This document shows positions 11,736 through 23,948 of a stretch of 64,000 nt of DNA, piece after piece; within the stretch, counting starts at the first letter, position 1; each line of letters starts with the position of its first letter. A model generated the notes under the pieces. It did no database searches, was not told where the DNA came from, and saw only the letters and a program-made list of their open reading frames with translations. This DNA is from Mimachlamys varia (Eukaryota > Mollusca > Bivalvia > Pectinida > Pectinidae): NCBI GenBank assembly GCA_947623455.1, contig OX392529.1, forward strand, positions 60,345,186 through 60,409,185. The letters are read 5' to 3'. The position numbers and the translations under genes were made by a program.

Positions 11736-12449
11736 TTCTCTGAAATCCACCTTTTCACACGTTTTCATGTACCATTAACTAATGAATAGGCTTTATAATG
11801 TTAAACACACAGTACTTGAAACTTATTAGCCAATTTGACACCAAAATACAGCTTACTGATTTGACACATAAGAACACTTAAAATATTTCCTAAATCCATG
11901 TAGATATTCAATCTGACAGCAGTGTTACTGCTCCGTAATTTTGTTATCTTATATGTTTTTCTCTAAATTAAAATCAATGTGTTCAATAAGCTTACCTTAA
12001 TAAATATATATATTTAAGTAACTGTTTCTTGATAATAAATTATCCATGAGGCATTGGAACTTCAAAACCCCTTCATTTAACTATGATGGTCACGACCAAC
12101 TGTGTTAATCGGTGATCGTTACAACTCTAGATCTGTTGTTTAGATATGACCAATGACTGGTGATATTTAACATCACTTGAGTTAATTTGAAATCGTTTCT
12201 GGAACACTGCAATACTTAATGCAGTGTAACATATGTCCGCTTTATAGAAACTTTCCTTTTTGTATATATTCGTTTGAAAATGAAATTTCAAAACAAAAGT
12301 GCACCTTGTTTTGATTACATTTGCTTGCCACCTATGTGAGAATATTTAAAATGATTTTTTGTCGGCACTATTCATTCAACATTTGAAAATATGCTTCAAT
12401 ATTGTTGCAACTACATCTTGACTTGGGATCGTTTGGAACCGACTATTTT
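11736..12449. other. AT-rich spacer, no gene seen
   Basis: No coding or repeat signature recognised. Confidence 0.4.
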
Positions 12450-12910
12450 TAGGTCAACTGACCCAAAGGGTCAGTGGGTGACTTATACATAGGGTGCTGA
12501 TATTATGCATGTCACATCCTGGGCTGAATGACAACCAATTTTCTTAAAATTAATGGCCTTGACCATTATCTAAGTTTCAGGGGTCAAATGCCTTAAAATC
12601 TTCAAGCGATTGGGATGGATGAAGGGCTTCAAAGTTTCTTCCAACGGATGACCTTGACCCATTTTCAAGGTTACAGGGGTCAAATGTTTTAAAACCTTCA
12701 AACAATTTTTTCTCAATAACCGAATGGCCCAGGGAACTTATATTATTTGGCCTGTAGCATGTTGGGATGAAGGGCTGCCGTGTTTGTTCGAATACATTAT
12801 CTTGACCAACTTTCAAAGTCACATGGTCAAATTTGTTAATAGTATTAAAAAGACTTCTTATCAATAACAAAAACACCCCGTATACTGATATCTGGCATGT
12901 AGATACAGAA
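12450..12910. repeat. Dispersed bivalve-type repeat with GACCTTGACC boxes
   Basis: Diverged internal repetition of about 130-180 bp: TTCAGGGGTCAAATGCC..., TTACAGGGGTCAAATG... and GTCACATGGTCAAAT..., each preceded by CCTTGACC or CTTGACCA and followed by AAAACCTTC-like words. It begins near GGTCAACTGACCCAAAGGGT. Repeats of this texture are abundant in bivalves. The minus-strand frame at 12577-12876 is a by-product. Confidence 0.6.
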
Positions 12911-13977
12911 TATATGTATATAACTCGTCCTGCATCTCTCTAAATGCATCTCTCAGCTTCACGTAAGGATAAAATTCTACATCTAAACGTCATTTGGTAA
13001 TACTTTTGTACACAATAATTATTTTATGTCCAGATTATTTTTTCGCTTATAGATCAACATTACCGTCGAGTGGATGTCATAAATTTCATTGATTAGGTAA
13101 TATTTACAAATGCATGATAGCAGATAATGCCCTAGGCGTAATGAAGCTGACTGTCTATTGTTCTCTATGTACAAACACCCAATGAAGAAAGTCACAGTTT
13201 TTCAGCACGAATAATATTGATTGTTTTTTTTAGTGAAGATGTATTTTCATACCTACTACATATACCTAATTAAAAACCTATCTTAATTGCTGATTCCATT
13301 TCTAGACTTATCCCCTTATACGACTTATTGGTCAGAAATGATTTCCGCATTGAACAAAAACACCTTTATAAAGTTTGTTTATCCAACGTCACACGTATGA
13401 CGTTACACTATGAATGACGTCACAAACAACAGGAGACAATTAGACAGCTGCCAAATATATATATAAAAAACTAAATTAGAAAAACAGCAACAATATCAGT
13501 TTTACCCTTGTTTATTTCATCAGCAGGATTACTTAGATCACTGGTGATCATCTTTTTCTAGGTATGTACTGAGACGTATAATATATATATAACAAGTTCT
13601 GTCTTTACGTCTCGTATATTTGTTTTAATGTTTTTTTAATATCATAAATCCAACTCATCATTATCATAGCTGCTTATGGTATGGGATTAGTAAGAATGCT
13701 ATAAAAACATCAATTTGATTCCCCCTCAGGAGATCTCACCATTATTGATACCGTGTTAGAGTAATTGATATCTATAATCTATATTACCGATCTAATCCCG
13801 GGTGTCAACACCTATCAAACCCTAACACTATACCAGTCACATAAATATCACCTTCCTACCAGTCAGTCGATGTGAAAGTGATTCCGATTGTCGTTTTTCT
13901 TTGATTGCCAATACAAAGCGTTAGGTTAATTCTATGCAAATAATGTAGGTACAAATGTATGTTCATAACTTAAAAAT
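12911..13977. other. AT-rich spacer, no gene seen
   Basis: Short TGACGTCA-like words near 13390-13425 (ACGTCACACGTATGACGTTA) are the only notable motif. No gene or family recognised. Confidence 0.4.
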
Positions 13978-15300
13978 AAGAAATGTTATCTGTATAAACG
14001 CGTGTCTGATTGAATTAAACTGGTCACATGATGGACAAATAAGAAATATTGGTATATCTGATGTATAAACGCGTGTCTGATTGAATTAAACTGGTCACAT
14101 GATGGTCAAGTAAGAAATATTGGTATATCTGATGTATAAACGCGTGTCAGATTGTATTAAACTGGTCACATGATGGTCAAATAAGAAATATTGGTATATC
14201 TGATCTATAAACGCGTGTCACATTGTATTAAACTGGTCACATGATGGTCAAATAAGAAATATTGGTATATCTGATGTATAAACGCGTGTCAGATTGTATT
14301 AAACTGGTCACATGATGGTCAAATAGGAAATATTGGCATATCTGATCTATAAACGCGTGTCTGATTGTATTAAACTGGTCACATGATTGACAAATAGGAA
14401 ATATTGGCATATCTGATCTATAAACGCGTGTCTGATTGTATTAAACTGGTCACATGATGGTCAAATAGGAAATATTGGCATATCTGATCTATAAACGCGT
14501 GTCTGATTGTATTAAACTGGTCACATGATGGACAAATAGGAAATATTGGCATATCTGATCTATAAACGCGTGTCTGATTGTATTAAACTGGTCACATGAT
14601 GGTCAAATAGGAAATATTGGCATATCTGATCTATAAACGCGTGTCTGATTGTATTAAACTGGTCACATGATGGTCAAATAGGAAATATTGGCATATCTGA
14701 TCTAAAAACGCGTGTCTGATTGTATTAAACTGGTCACATGATGGTCAAATAGAAAATATTGGCATATCTGATCTATAAACGCGTGTCTGATTGTATTAAA
14801 CTGGTCACATGATGGTCAAATAGGAAATATTGGCATATCTGATCTAAAAACGCGTGTCTGATTGTATTAAACTGGTCACATGATGGACAAATAGGAAATA
14901 TTGGCATATCTGATCTATAAACGCGTGTCTGATTGTATTAAACTGGTCACATGATGGACAAATAAGAAATATTGGCATATCTGATGTATAAACGCGTGTC
15001 AGATTGTATTAAACTGATCACATGATGGACAAATAGGAAATATTGGCATATCTGATCTATAAACGCGTGTCTGATTGTATTAAACTGGTCACATGATGGA
15101 CAAATAAGAAATATTGGTATATCTGATCTGTAAACGCGTGTCTGATTGTATTAAACTGATCACATGATGGACAAATAGGAAATATTGGCATATCTGATGT
15201 ATAAACGCGTGTCTGATTGTATTAAACTGGTCACATGATGGTCAAGTAAGAAATATTAGTATATCTGATGTTTAAACGCGTGTCTGTGTGGATTAAATTG
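13978..15300. repeat. 71-bp minisatellite, about 18.6 copies
   Basis: Constant words are TATAAACGCGTGTCTGATTG, AAACTGGTCACATGATGG and AAATATTGG-ATATCTGAT. Each unit carries the palindromic MluI-like ACGCGT and a TGGTCACATGA word. The outermost copies carry more changes (CTGTGTGGATTAAATTGAGC near 15286). Confidence 0.95.
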
Positions 15301-15559
15301 AGCACGTGCTAGACAAATATTTCGGAAATAAATAAACATTTCTAATAGGATTAAATTGAAAATGAAATTTAGCATCACTTAACGCTCGTATACGCATTGT
15401 TCCTCTCGGTTGAAACATGCTTATCTTGAGAAAACAAATAATAATGTTAACCAACTATTACGACAACAAATGTATACAATCTCAACTCTATGGTTGTGAG
15501 CTATCTTGAAGTATACTGTGTGAAAACAAAACAAAAGTTAAGATGAATATACTAAAGAA
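15301..15559. other. Short AT-rich spacer
   Basis: No gene seen between the 71-bp array and RT-element copy B. Confidence 0.4.
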
Positions 15560-16312
15560 GATATAGGATGAATGAATGAATTCCTGGTCGACAATATTTT
15601 TGCTGAATTTAGAGGAACGATTGCCAAGCAGACTGTGGGCATTCCCATGGGAACAAACTATGCCCCACTCTTAGCTGACTTGTTTTTGTTTTCATACGAG
15701 GCTGAATTTGTGGAAGAGTTAATCAGGACAGGTAAAAAAAAGCTTGCCAAATCTTTTCTTTTCACTTTCAGATATATCGACGATGTCTTGTCAAATAACA
15801 ACAAGACGTTTGCTGACCACGTCGATCGTATAGGATCGTATGGGACGATTTCAATTTCCTATTGTGAAATTTCCATTTCTTGATTGTAACATCCTGCTTC
15901 TCTAACCAGTGGTGTTTACATATCGCAGTTGATTCGTTTTTCTAGGGCTTGTTCTAAATAACGTGATTTAGTGATCGATGTCGACTGCTGACAAACAAAC
16001 TAACAACACAGGGATTCAAGAGATGCAGGTTGATCAGTACTGTGGGCAAGTTCGTGGTCGCCATCTTTGTCTCGTTGAGAAATATTCTGTATCTTTGTGT
16101 GATATGAAGACTTACGATTTACGTTTTTCAGTATGCTCATTAGTGTGCTTACTTGTTGTGATTGACAATGATGACTCGGTTCTCATTTTGAGGAATGATG
16201 ATTACTTGGATATGACAAAGATTTACATGACGGGTGTCGTCGATAAAACAGAAGACGCTTACTCTTCTGGAAGACCTGGTCTTATTTCATATACTTTTAC
16301 AAGGGTAAATTA
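15560..16312 (+). pseudogene. RT-element copy B, best-preserved palm, internally deleted
   Basis: The frame at 15572-15883 reads FLVDNIFAEF, then GIPMGTN at residues 23-29, LLADLFLFSYEAEFVEELI, and the catalytic YIDDVLS at 68-74. At about 15830 it jumps out of frame into the codons for the FNFPIVNFPFLDSN region, deleting the LYDKRD block. A second frame (15978-16313) covers the C-terminal part (GRHLCLVEKYSVSLCDMK) and runs straight on through a hydrophobic stretch (SLVCLLVVI) into the 3' block (MTKIYMTGVVDKTEDAYSSG). Broken by deletion and frameshift. The upstream half (N-terminal domain and fingers) is absent. Confidence 0.88.
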
Positions 16313-17032
16313 GGTCCAGAAACATACAGTGTTGTGCCATCAGCAAAATGATCAACTTGTGACGATTGAGTGTTAACAGGGGGATCTTATATTAATATCC
16401 TAAAAAGAAACGGCCCCAGAACAGACCTTTGTGGGACAACTTTTTAAATATATGATATACTTGGTTTGGCATGTGCTGACTCTTTTGCATTAGATATGAA
16501 GTGAACCAACTGAAGGAATTTTAATGTTTTACATTTCAAGTTTTTTTAATATGATTTTATGATCAACTAAATATAATCAAGATATACAACACCTGTCATT
16601 TTACCATTGTTCATATCAGTTAACAAGCATCAGTTATTTTTGTGAGGGCAGTTTGACAGGAGTGACCTGGACAGAAGCCTGGTTGTGCTTGATTAAGTAG
16701 ATCATTAGTGGATAGTCATAATGTTGTTCAAATATTTTGGCAATGTTGGTAAAATTGATATGGGCCTATGCTTTCCAGGGTCATTCTTTGAACCATGTTT
16801 ATAGATTGGCGTTACGTTTGCACATTTAAAGTGATCAGGGTATATATTACGTGTAATACTTATGTAGATAGTATGCATAACTGATCTGGTGAAAACAGAT
16901 GCTGATATGTTTAACAGTCGAGATCCAATGCCACCAAGTCCAGCTGCTTTGTTAATGTTAAGAGCTATTAATGCTTCATAAACATCAATCTAATTCTGAT
17001 ATGGGTTTCAAATGAAAGGGTGACCCATTTAC
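16313..17032 (-). pseudogene. LINE reverse transcriptase remnant
   Basis: Read on the minus strand from 17032 down, with several frame changes, the blocks of a non-LTR (LINE) RT appear in order: LNINKAAGLGGIGSRLL, HFKCANVTPIYKHGSKNDPG followed by KHRPISILPTLPK, then FCPGHS-QTALTK, MTGVVYLDYI, LVDHKIILKKL, VPQRSVLGPFLF and FADGTTLYVSG. The catalytic FADD is FADG here and VPQG is VPQR, so the enzyme is dead. These motifs belong to the Jockey/CR1/I-like group of LINE RTs; the clade is not fixed. It sits between two pieces of the unrelated RT-element family. Confidence 0.87.
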
Positions 17033-17650
17033 TTTTTCTCCATGAGACAAAGATGGCGAACATAAAACTTGCCCATAGTTCTGATCAACCGGCATCTCTC
17101 GAATCCCTGTGTTGTTTTTTGTTTGTCAGCAGTCGACATTGAACATGAAAATAATGATAATGAGAGCAAGCCCTAGAATAACGAATCAATTGCGATATAT
17201 AAGCACTATAGGTTGAGGAAGTAGGGGTGTTACTATCAAGATATGGAAAGTTCACGATCGGAAAATTGAAATAATCACGTTTATCGTATAGCTTAGTAGT
17301 AAGCTGTCCATGTTGGTCGTAGTTTAAGTAGAGATCGAGGTAAGCCGCTGATGTAGAAGAGGCTGTTGTGTCCTTTATTTCAAGTTCAAAATGGTATATA
17401 CGATCAACGTGGTCAGCAAACTTGTTCATAGACAACTCATCGTCGTTATTTCTGAAAGTGAAATTAAAAGATTTGGTTAGGTTTTTGTTACCTATCCCGA
17501 GTAGCTCTTCCACAAATTTGGCCTCGTATGATAACAGTCAGCTTAGTCAGCTAAGAGTGGGGCACAGTTGTTCCTACGCCAAATTCAATAAAAAATGTCA
17601 ACCAGGAATTCAATCATTCGTGCTGTATCTTCTTCGTATACTTCATCATA
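17033..17650 (-). pseudogene. RT-element copy C with altered catalytic motif
   Basis: The minus frame 17513-17085 contains FRNNDDELSMN where sister copies have FRYIDDVLSINN, so the YIDD box is changed to NNDD. It keeps the segment lost in copies A and B: IYHFELEIKDTT, SAAYLDLYLNYDQHGQLTTK, LYDKRD, FNFPIVNFPYLDSN, YISQLIRYSRACS. Upstream, near 17640, the words matching FLVD- and -CAPLLAD can still be read with frameshifts. It ends near 17033 with codons for KFYGRHLCL-like sequence; the 3' block is missing. Confidence 0.87.
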
Positions 17651-20049
17651 GTTTTGATGTGTTTTTCACAAAGTATGCTTCAAGATAGCCCACTACCATA
17701 TATTTGTATAAACAGTATTACTACCTCTATATTGTAGATACATTACAATAGAAGGCCGATTGTACCACACGATACTCGATTAATACAACTATTGATTTAA
17801 TTGCCTTAAATCCTATATTTATAACCAGGCGAACCAAACTGAATGTTATCCTGGGTAACCCACGGCAACAATGCTAATGAAGCTTAAAACTACAATATCT
17901 CCGCTGGTTTCAAAACCCCGAAGTTTATTTCATATTCAAATTGATCACCAGCTTGATATTCATGAGTCGTGAAAGCAGAAGTCATTTCACATTTAAAACG
18001 TTACGTATGTGAAAGTGAAACAATATTATTCATGAGTTAATGGCGTTCCCCGTTTGAATGTTGTTGCATTGTTTGAGTCGTGAAGGAAATTGGAGGTAAT
18101 TATTGATTAGTGGCATTATGAAACCATGCAATATTGGTTTTACAGGGAAAATAAGCACCACATGTTTGAATTAGTAGTGTTGTATCATAGCAATAATTTT
18201 ACAGCCGTGTTAGTGCACGTGTTTTAATACTAGCATGAAGTTGGTTACTTATCAATATTGGGTTAGTCCGTTCCCAACATTGTGAAAAAGCGGCATAAGG
18301 TCTATGAAAATGCTCTTGCACGTTCAATACGAAAAATTAACGATTTCAGACTCAAAAATCGAAAAGTTGCCCGGAAAGTTGAATACGACCCATTGCATCA
18401 GTTACATTTGAATACAAATAGTCGTGACAGTATGTGTTTATATACCAAGGTGTAAAAATGTGACACGAATGGGCAACTCGTTTTGACTCGGGAGTTGTAT
18501 AGTAACTATAGTTGTACAATATTATACTGACCCCCTCGTTTCGATTCAGAACTGTGTATCTCTAAAAGTTATTTATTTATATTTGGATAATGCCTTAGTC
18601 CACCACTTTCGGATTATTTCCGCTCGATCTTTAAATTTAAGTTGAATCAAGGACGATCTACGTTATCCTGCTTACTCTGTGTGTAACACTCGCCATGGTA
18701 GGAATATTCTTACCTTGTTGCTTTATACATAATTTCTTTTTCTGCGTATTATTTTTCTTTCTTTCTTTTCATGTTAAATTGAATCGATCAAAGTTAACAT
18801 TTGATATACAAACGCTGAGAGAGGAATTACATCAATGACCAGTGACTGTAATGTCATCAGTAAAATCTGTGAGCTTCCCGTTACGCCTCGCATAACGTAA
18901 ACCGTCGAAAGAAGCAAACATTTCGGTGATGTAAGGCTGTTTCATTAATCTTGTCTACACTCATGTTGTAGAAATCTCGTTAAGCAGGTATTAGGTAATA
19001 CTTTAATTTTGGGGACAACCATACTGTGGATAAACCCTAAATACAGTTTTAATGGTCAGTTTCATAATTGAATATTGCAAAGACGAGAAGAGAAAAAAAA
19101 TTCCAGGGCAAACGATCTGGACCTTTAAAGAACGTATGACAAATTTTTACAAACACACAGTGTAAATACATTGTACTAGTTTACCAATACTCCATTCTAT
19201 GACTGTGACCATAACTTTTGTTTCGATTTGAAATAAAGGTTATAAATAAAATTGTTTTTAGGACATATATGAACATCATCGACGGCTGCAAGGTCAAACC
19301 TGGTAAATAAACGCATATGTTACAAAAACATAGTACAGGTTAATATATCGACACGTTTACAATCATACAATATAAAATATATACCTTGATTCAAAACTTA
19401 CTCATCATTTTCCGATACACTAAATATGTTTTAACAATTCAGTTACGAAATCTATATCATATAATGATTAGAAGTCTTTATTAAAAATAGAATAATTATT
19501 AATTACTTATATCGACGAGTTGATCAATTGAGGTAGCCTATGCAATAGTCTCACATATATATCAGTAATATGCAGTATTTGTTTTATATTTGAATAATCT
19601 TCGTAAATCCATATCGCACACGAAGCTGTTTGAAAATAGTTAATTATTTAATAAACATGTAATACAATGATTAATGATAGTATTGAGTTAATGACTTTAA
19701 ATGACCAAAAATATAGATTCAATCCAACTACATCAGTATTTTTGTTAATAATAAATTGATTATTTGTCCAATGCTTTTATGGAAAGTTGGAATGGAAATA
19801 CGTTTGATAATATACATGTATATGCTTTACATTTCTCCCCTATTGCGTAAGTGAACGATTGGTAAGTACATCGATTCTTGGCTGTTTAAAAGTGCGGAAA
19901 ACGGATAAAAATGAAGTAGACTACGAGTGATGTTAATATTGCCATCATTCCCAATTACCACAAGTAGGCATACATCTGTACTACTGAAAAAAAGTCTTCC
20001 TTCATAGCATACATGTATTCGGAATATCCTTCAATGGGACCGAGACAGT
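17651..20049. other. Long spacer, no gene seen
   Basis: AT-rich DNA with random short frames. I found no tandem array, SINE or coding motif in this 2.4 kb. Confidence 0.4.
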
Positions 20050-20148
20050 GATCATAAAACTTGTTCGAAGTCTGCATCAACCTGCATCTCCTGGAATCCC
20101 TGTGTCGTAAGTTTGTTCGTCAGCAGCCGACATCTATCACGATGCTAA
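20050..20148 (-). mobile_element. RT-element fragment (C-terminal RT codons)
   Basis: Reverse complement reads words of the CRLLTNKLTTQGFERCRL region (GTCGGCTGCTGACGAACAAA, GGATTCCAGGAGATGCAGG). Only about 100 bp, highly diverged. Confidence 0.7.
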
Positions 20149-20449
20149 TCACTAGCTTTTTCTAGCTTTATAATTAGTTTATAGCTGCAATTAAAAAAAC
20201 CCTACTGTCGTATGCTAGGTAGAAACTGTTGATGTCTTAATTGGAAGCAGCTTATTGGTGTCGTTAGGCCGCCTACAGAGTGTGTGACATTCATCAGTAT
20301 TACGTCCTCGGTAACAACACAATTTATAATCAATACACCAGACTGACAGCACCCGTAATTAGATAGATTGGATCCTGCATTTGAATTGTTGAAACGTGTC
20401 AGTTAAAATCAATGCTTACCTATGTACATGTATCAATGTTTATTATTTA
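20149..20449. other. Short spacer before the 17-bp array
   Basis: No gene or family recognised. Confidence 0.35.
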
Positions 20450-21831
20450 GATACCTGTGTTGTTTAGATACCTGTGTTGTTGAGATACCTGTGTTGTTGA
20501 GATACCTGTGTTGTTTAGATACCTGTGTTGTTTAGATACCTATGTCATTGAGATACCTGTGTTGTTGAGATACCTGTGTTGTTGAGATACCTGTGTTGTT
20601 GAGATACCTGTGTTGTTTAGATACCTATGTCATTGAGATACCTGTGTTGTTGAGATACCTACGTTGTTGAGATACCTACGTCATTGAGATACCTATGTTG
20701 TTGAGATACCTGTGTTGTTGAGATACCTGTGGTGTTGAGATACTTGTGTTGTTGAGATACTCATGTTGTTTAGATACCTATCTTGTGGAGTGCCTATTTT
20801 GTTTAGATACCTATGTTGTTGAGATACCTATGTTGTGGAGATACCTATGTTGTTTAGATGCATGTGTTGGTTAGATACCTGTGTTGTTTAGATACCTGTG
20901 TTGTTGAGATACCTATGTTGTTGAGATACCTGTGTCGTGGAGTGCCTATTTTGTTTAGATACCTATGTTGTTTAGATACCTGTGTTGTGGAGATACCTAT
21001 GTTGTTTAGATGCATGTGTTGTTTAGATACTTGTGTTGTTGAGATACTTATGTTGTTTAGATACCTGTGTTGTTGATATACCTATGCTGTTGAGATACCT
21101 ACGTCATTGAGATACCTATGTTGTTGAGATACCTGTGTTGTTGAGATACCTGTGGTGTTGAGATACCTATGTTGTTTAGATACCTATGTCATTGCGATAC
21201 CTATGTTGTTGAGATACCTATGTTGTTTAGATACCTGTGTTGTTTAAATACCTATGTTGTTTAGATACATGTGTTGTTGAGATACCAATGTTTTTGAGAT
21301 ACCTGTGTTGTTTAGATACTTGTGTTGTTGAGATACGTATGTTGTTTAGATACCTGTGTTGTTGATATACCTATGTTGTTGAGATACCTACGTCATTGAG
21401 ATACCTATGTTGTTGAGATACCTACGTCATTGAGATACCTATGTTGTTGAGATACATATGTCATTGAGATACCTATGTTGTTGAGATACCTGTGTTGTTG
21501 AGATACCTACGTCATTGAGATACCTATGTTGTTGAGATACCTATGTCATTGAGATACCTACGTCATTGAGATACCTACGTCATTGAGATACCTATGTTGT
21601 TGAGATACATATGTCATTGAGATACCTGTGTTGTTGAGATACCTGTGTTGTTGAGATACCTACTTCATTGAGATACCTATGTTGTTGAGATACCTATGTC
21701 ATTGAGATACCTACGTCATTGAGATACCTATGTTGTTGAGATACATATGTCATTGAGATACCTATGTTGTTGAGATACCTGTGTTGTTGAGATACCTACG
21801 TCATTGAGATACCTGTGTTGTTGAGAAACCT
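20450..21831. repeat. 17-bp minisatellite, about 81 copies
   Basis: Unit GATACCTGTGTTGTTGA with variants TATGTCATT, TACGTCATT and TGTGTTGTTTA. Three units equal 51 bp, so one frame (20858-21076) shows a 17-residue periodicity. The right part is enriched in the TACGTCATT variant and the left part in TGTGTTGTT, so variants are clustered. Confidence 0.96.
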
Positions 21832-21870
21832 GGGGGTGGGGGGGGGGGGGGGTGGTGGTGGTGGTGGTAG
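21832..21870. repeat. Poly(G) and (TGG)n tract
   Basis: A G run interrupted by one T, then six TGG repeats, directly after the 17-bp array. It could form G-quadruplex structures. Confidence 0.9.
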
Positions 21871-22085
21871 TGTTACCCATGTCTGTCCCGTCGAATCGCG
21901 TTCCGTCCCGTCCCATCGTAATGTAACCTGCTCATTTAAATAACTACTGATCCGATTGTCATCAAACTTCGCATACGTAATAAGCATGAAGAACTAATTT
22001 CATATGGGGGCGGAGGGATTTATGTCTCACAGACATTTCTAGTTAGATTATTGTCTACAGCGTTAATGATAAACAAAAATAATGA
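21871..22085. other. Short unassigned sequence
   Basis: Contains ACTGATCCGATTGTCATCAA and ACTTCGCATACGTAATAAGC, wording that resembles a dispersed invertebrate repeat. I cannot name it. Confidence 0.3.
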
Positions 22086-22175
22086 TAGTTCGAGGTTCTT
22101 ATATACCGCTTCATTACAACGTTAAGGTCGTCTCAAAGCGGGTTACAAATTATCATTCGTGGTTATAATACATTT
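22086..22175 (-). mobile_element. SINE 3' tail fragment
   Basis: The reverse complement carries ACCCGCTTTGAGACGACCTT and AAGCGGTATATAAGAACCTC, matching the SINE at 25330-25430 almost base for base. The form 'CGCTTTGAG ... AAAGCG(C)TATATAA' is the tail shared by SINEs and L2-like LINEs in many animals. Only the tail is present. Confidence 0.8.
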
Positions 22176-22696
22176 CTAGATTATTATATTGTCTACAGCG
22201 TTTATTCATTTCTGTAAGTTTCTTGTTGAAGAGCCACACCCTGGATAATATTCTTCCCCTGTTAAACGAAATATTAAATACATTTAAAGCGAAAATTATT
22301 TGTTTGGTCAGGATACAATATAAACATGAATTGTAAGCTTTGTCAGGATACTACGTATGGGGTCAACAAAAACGGTATCATGTTTATTTGTTACTAGGAG
22401 GAAGTTCACCTTCGTAAATAAGAGTGTGGCATTATCAATAATGGGACCAAATATTTATGTTGTGTCACAATAAACAATAACAAGTACTTGCTACATCAAA
22501 CGGTACATTGGGATTAGTTTTGATGACTTCAGTACACTGGTGAACACAACCCATTTTAAGTTTGTTTTTTAATAGTACGCGCGAACCCCTGAAATCTTTA
22601 AATACACAAGACACCTTTCTTCGTGTTGTACTTAGAGCAGCGTAAGGGGGTAAATCAATTATTTAACACTTGTCTAGTACATAGATACGTACACAG
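22176..22696. other. Spacer, no gene seen
   Basis: No coding or repeat signature recognised. Confidence 0.4.
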
Positions 22697-23042
22697 CTCC
22701 GATATCCCTCGATGGTAGCTTTGTCTCCGGTATCCCTACGTGGTAGCTTTGTCTCCGGTATCCCTCCGTGGTAGATTTGTCTCCGGTATCCCTACGTGGT
22801 AGATTTGTCTCCGGTATCCCTCCGTGGTAACTTTGTCTCCGGTATCCCTACGTGGTAGCTTTGTCTCCGGTATCCCTACGTGGTAGATTTGTCTCCGGTA
22901 TCCCTACGTGGTAGCTTTGTCTCCGGTATCCCTACGTGGTAGCTTTGTCTCCGGTATCCCTACGTGGTAGCTTTGTCTCCGGTATCCCTACGTGGTAGAT
23001 TTGTCTCCGGTATCCCTACGTGGTAGATTTGTCTCCGGTATC
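22697..23042. repeat. 28-bp minisatellite, about 12 copies
   Basis: Unit built on CTCCGGTATCCCTACGTGGT plus AGCTTTGT or AGATTTGT. Highly homogeneous apart from the first copy (CTCCGATATCCCTCGATGGT). Confidence 0.95.
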
Positions 23043-23187
23043 ATATTAATATAATGAAGGAAATGTTCAAAAAGTCCTACTTTCAGTATGAGTTAAACAT
23101 TCAAGATATTTTCAACACCGGAAACATATTGTAGCTTTAGTATATTAGTAGCTTAAATAGTGTTAAGAATGGTGAACGCTCACGTAT

Positions 23188-23525
23188 CACATGGACCTGA
23201 GAATTTGTTACAGCTAGTTTTGGACCTAAAATAGGGTGTAAGCGTAATTTTACACATTTGGGGGGTTAAGATCAATTTTCGATAAAAATGCCCCTCAGTA
23301 GTCATAAAAGCTAAAGGGTGGAAAGCTTTCAAGATCGAACCTCCTAAATTTAGGAGGTTTATGAAATAAAAATTATTCATCTTTCCAACGGTACCAAGCG
23401 TTTTTTCGTACCTCAACTAGAAATGTGATTTTTGATGCAAGAAAGGTAGGTGGGGTCTATTTTTCGATCTTGAAAGCTTTCCATCCTTTAGCTTTTATGA
23501 CTACTGAGGGGGCACTTTTATATTA
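23188..23525. mobile_element. Foldback MITE, truncated copy
   Basis: Same family as the element at 24085-24606: CACATGGACCTGAGAATTTG at the left end, GGTACCAAGCGTTTTTTCGT in the middle. Internal arms 23281-23340 and 23457-23520 are complementary (CCCCTCAGTAGTCATAAAAG against its reverse complement). The right end stops after TGAGGGGGCACTTTTAT and lacks the outer arm, so the copy is truncated. Confidence 0.85.
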
Positions 23526-23660
23526 ATGATTTAGAGACAATCAATCACATGACAAGTTCTGCGTTATTATCTTACAAACTGATATTTCTTTTCCGATGCT
23601 TTCAGAAAAAACCTGTTAAGCGTGCCACCTGATTCGTGCTGGTAAACTTCAGGACACGAT

Positions 23661-23843
23661 ATGGCAGCCCCAGGCAACGTGGCTAAAAGTCGAGGAGGTA
23701 GGCATACACCATTTCATTGCATGAATACATACTTATGGTGTTTGTTTAAATTATATAAAAAAAAACTTGTCGACCAAAAACTGTGCTTTTGCTTACGCCC
23801 TTCTTTATGTACTATCATGTACTGTTTTGTTGTATCTGTTTAA
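23661..23843 (+). other. Possible first-exon-like start, weak
   Basis: ATGGCAGCCCCAGGCAACGT is GC-richer than its surroundings and reads MAAPGNVAKSRGG before a GGAG|GTAGGC word that could be a splice donor. The uninterrupted 60-codon frame continues past it into AT-rich, non-coding-looking sequence. I could not find a partner exon. It may be chance. Confidence 0.15.
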
Positions 23844-23948
23844 AAGTAGAAGAGTTATCTCCCGTTCTTCCATGCCTGAAACGTAAATTAATATTGAGTT
23901 ATCTCCCTTCGAACATGATGTAAATCTTTATCATAGACTATATACTGG

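Noticed and set aside
13978..15300. CRISPR array
   Set aside because: The units are contiguous near-identical tandem copies with no unique spacers, and the DNA is eukaryotic.
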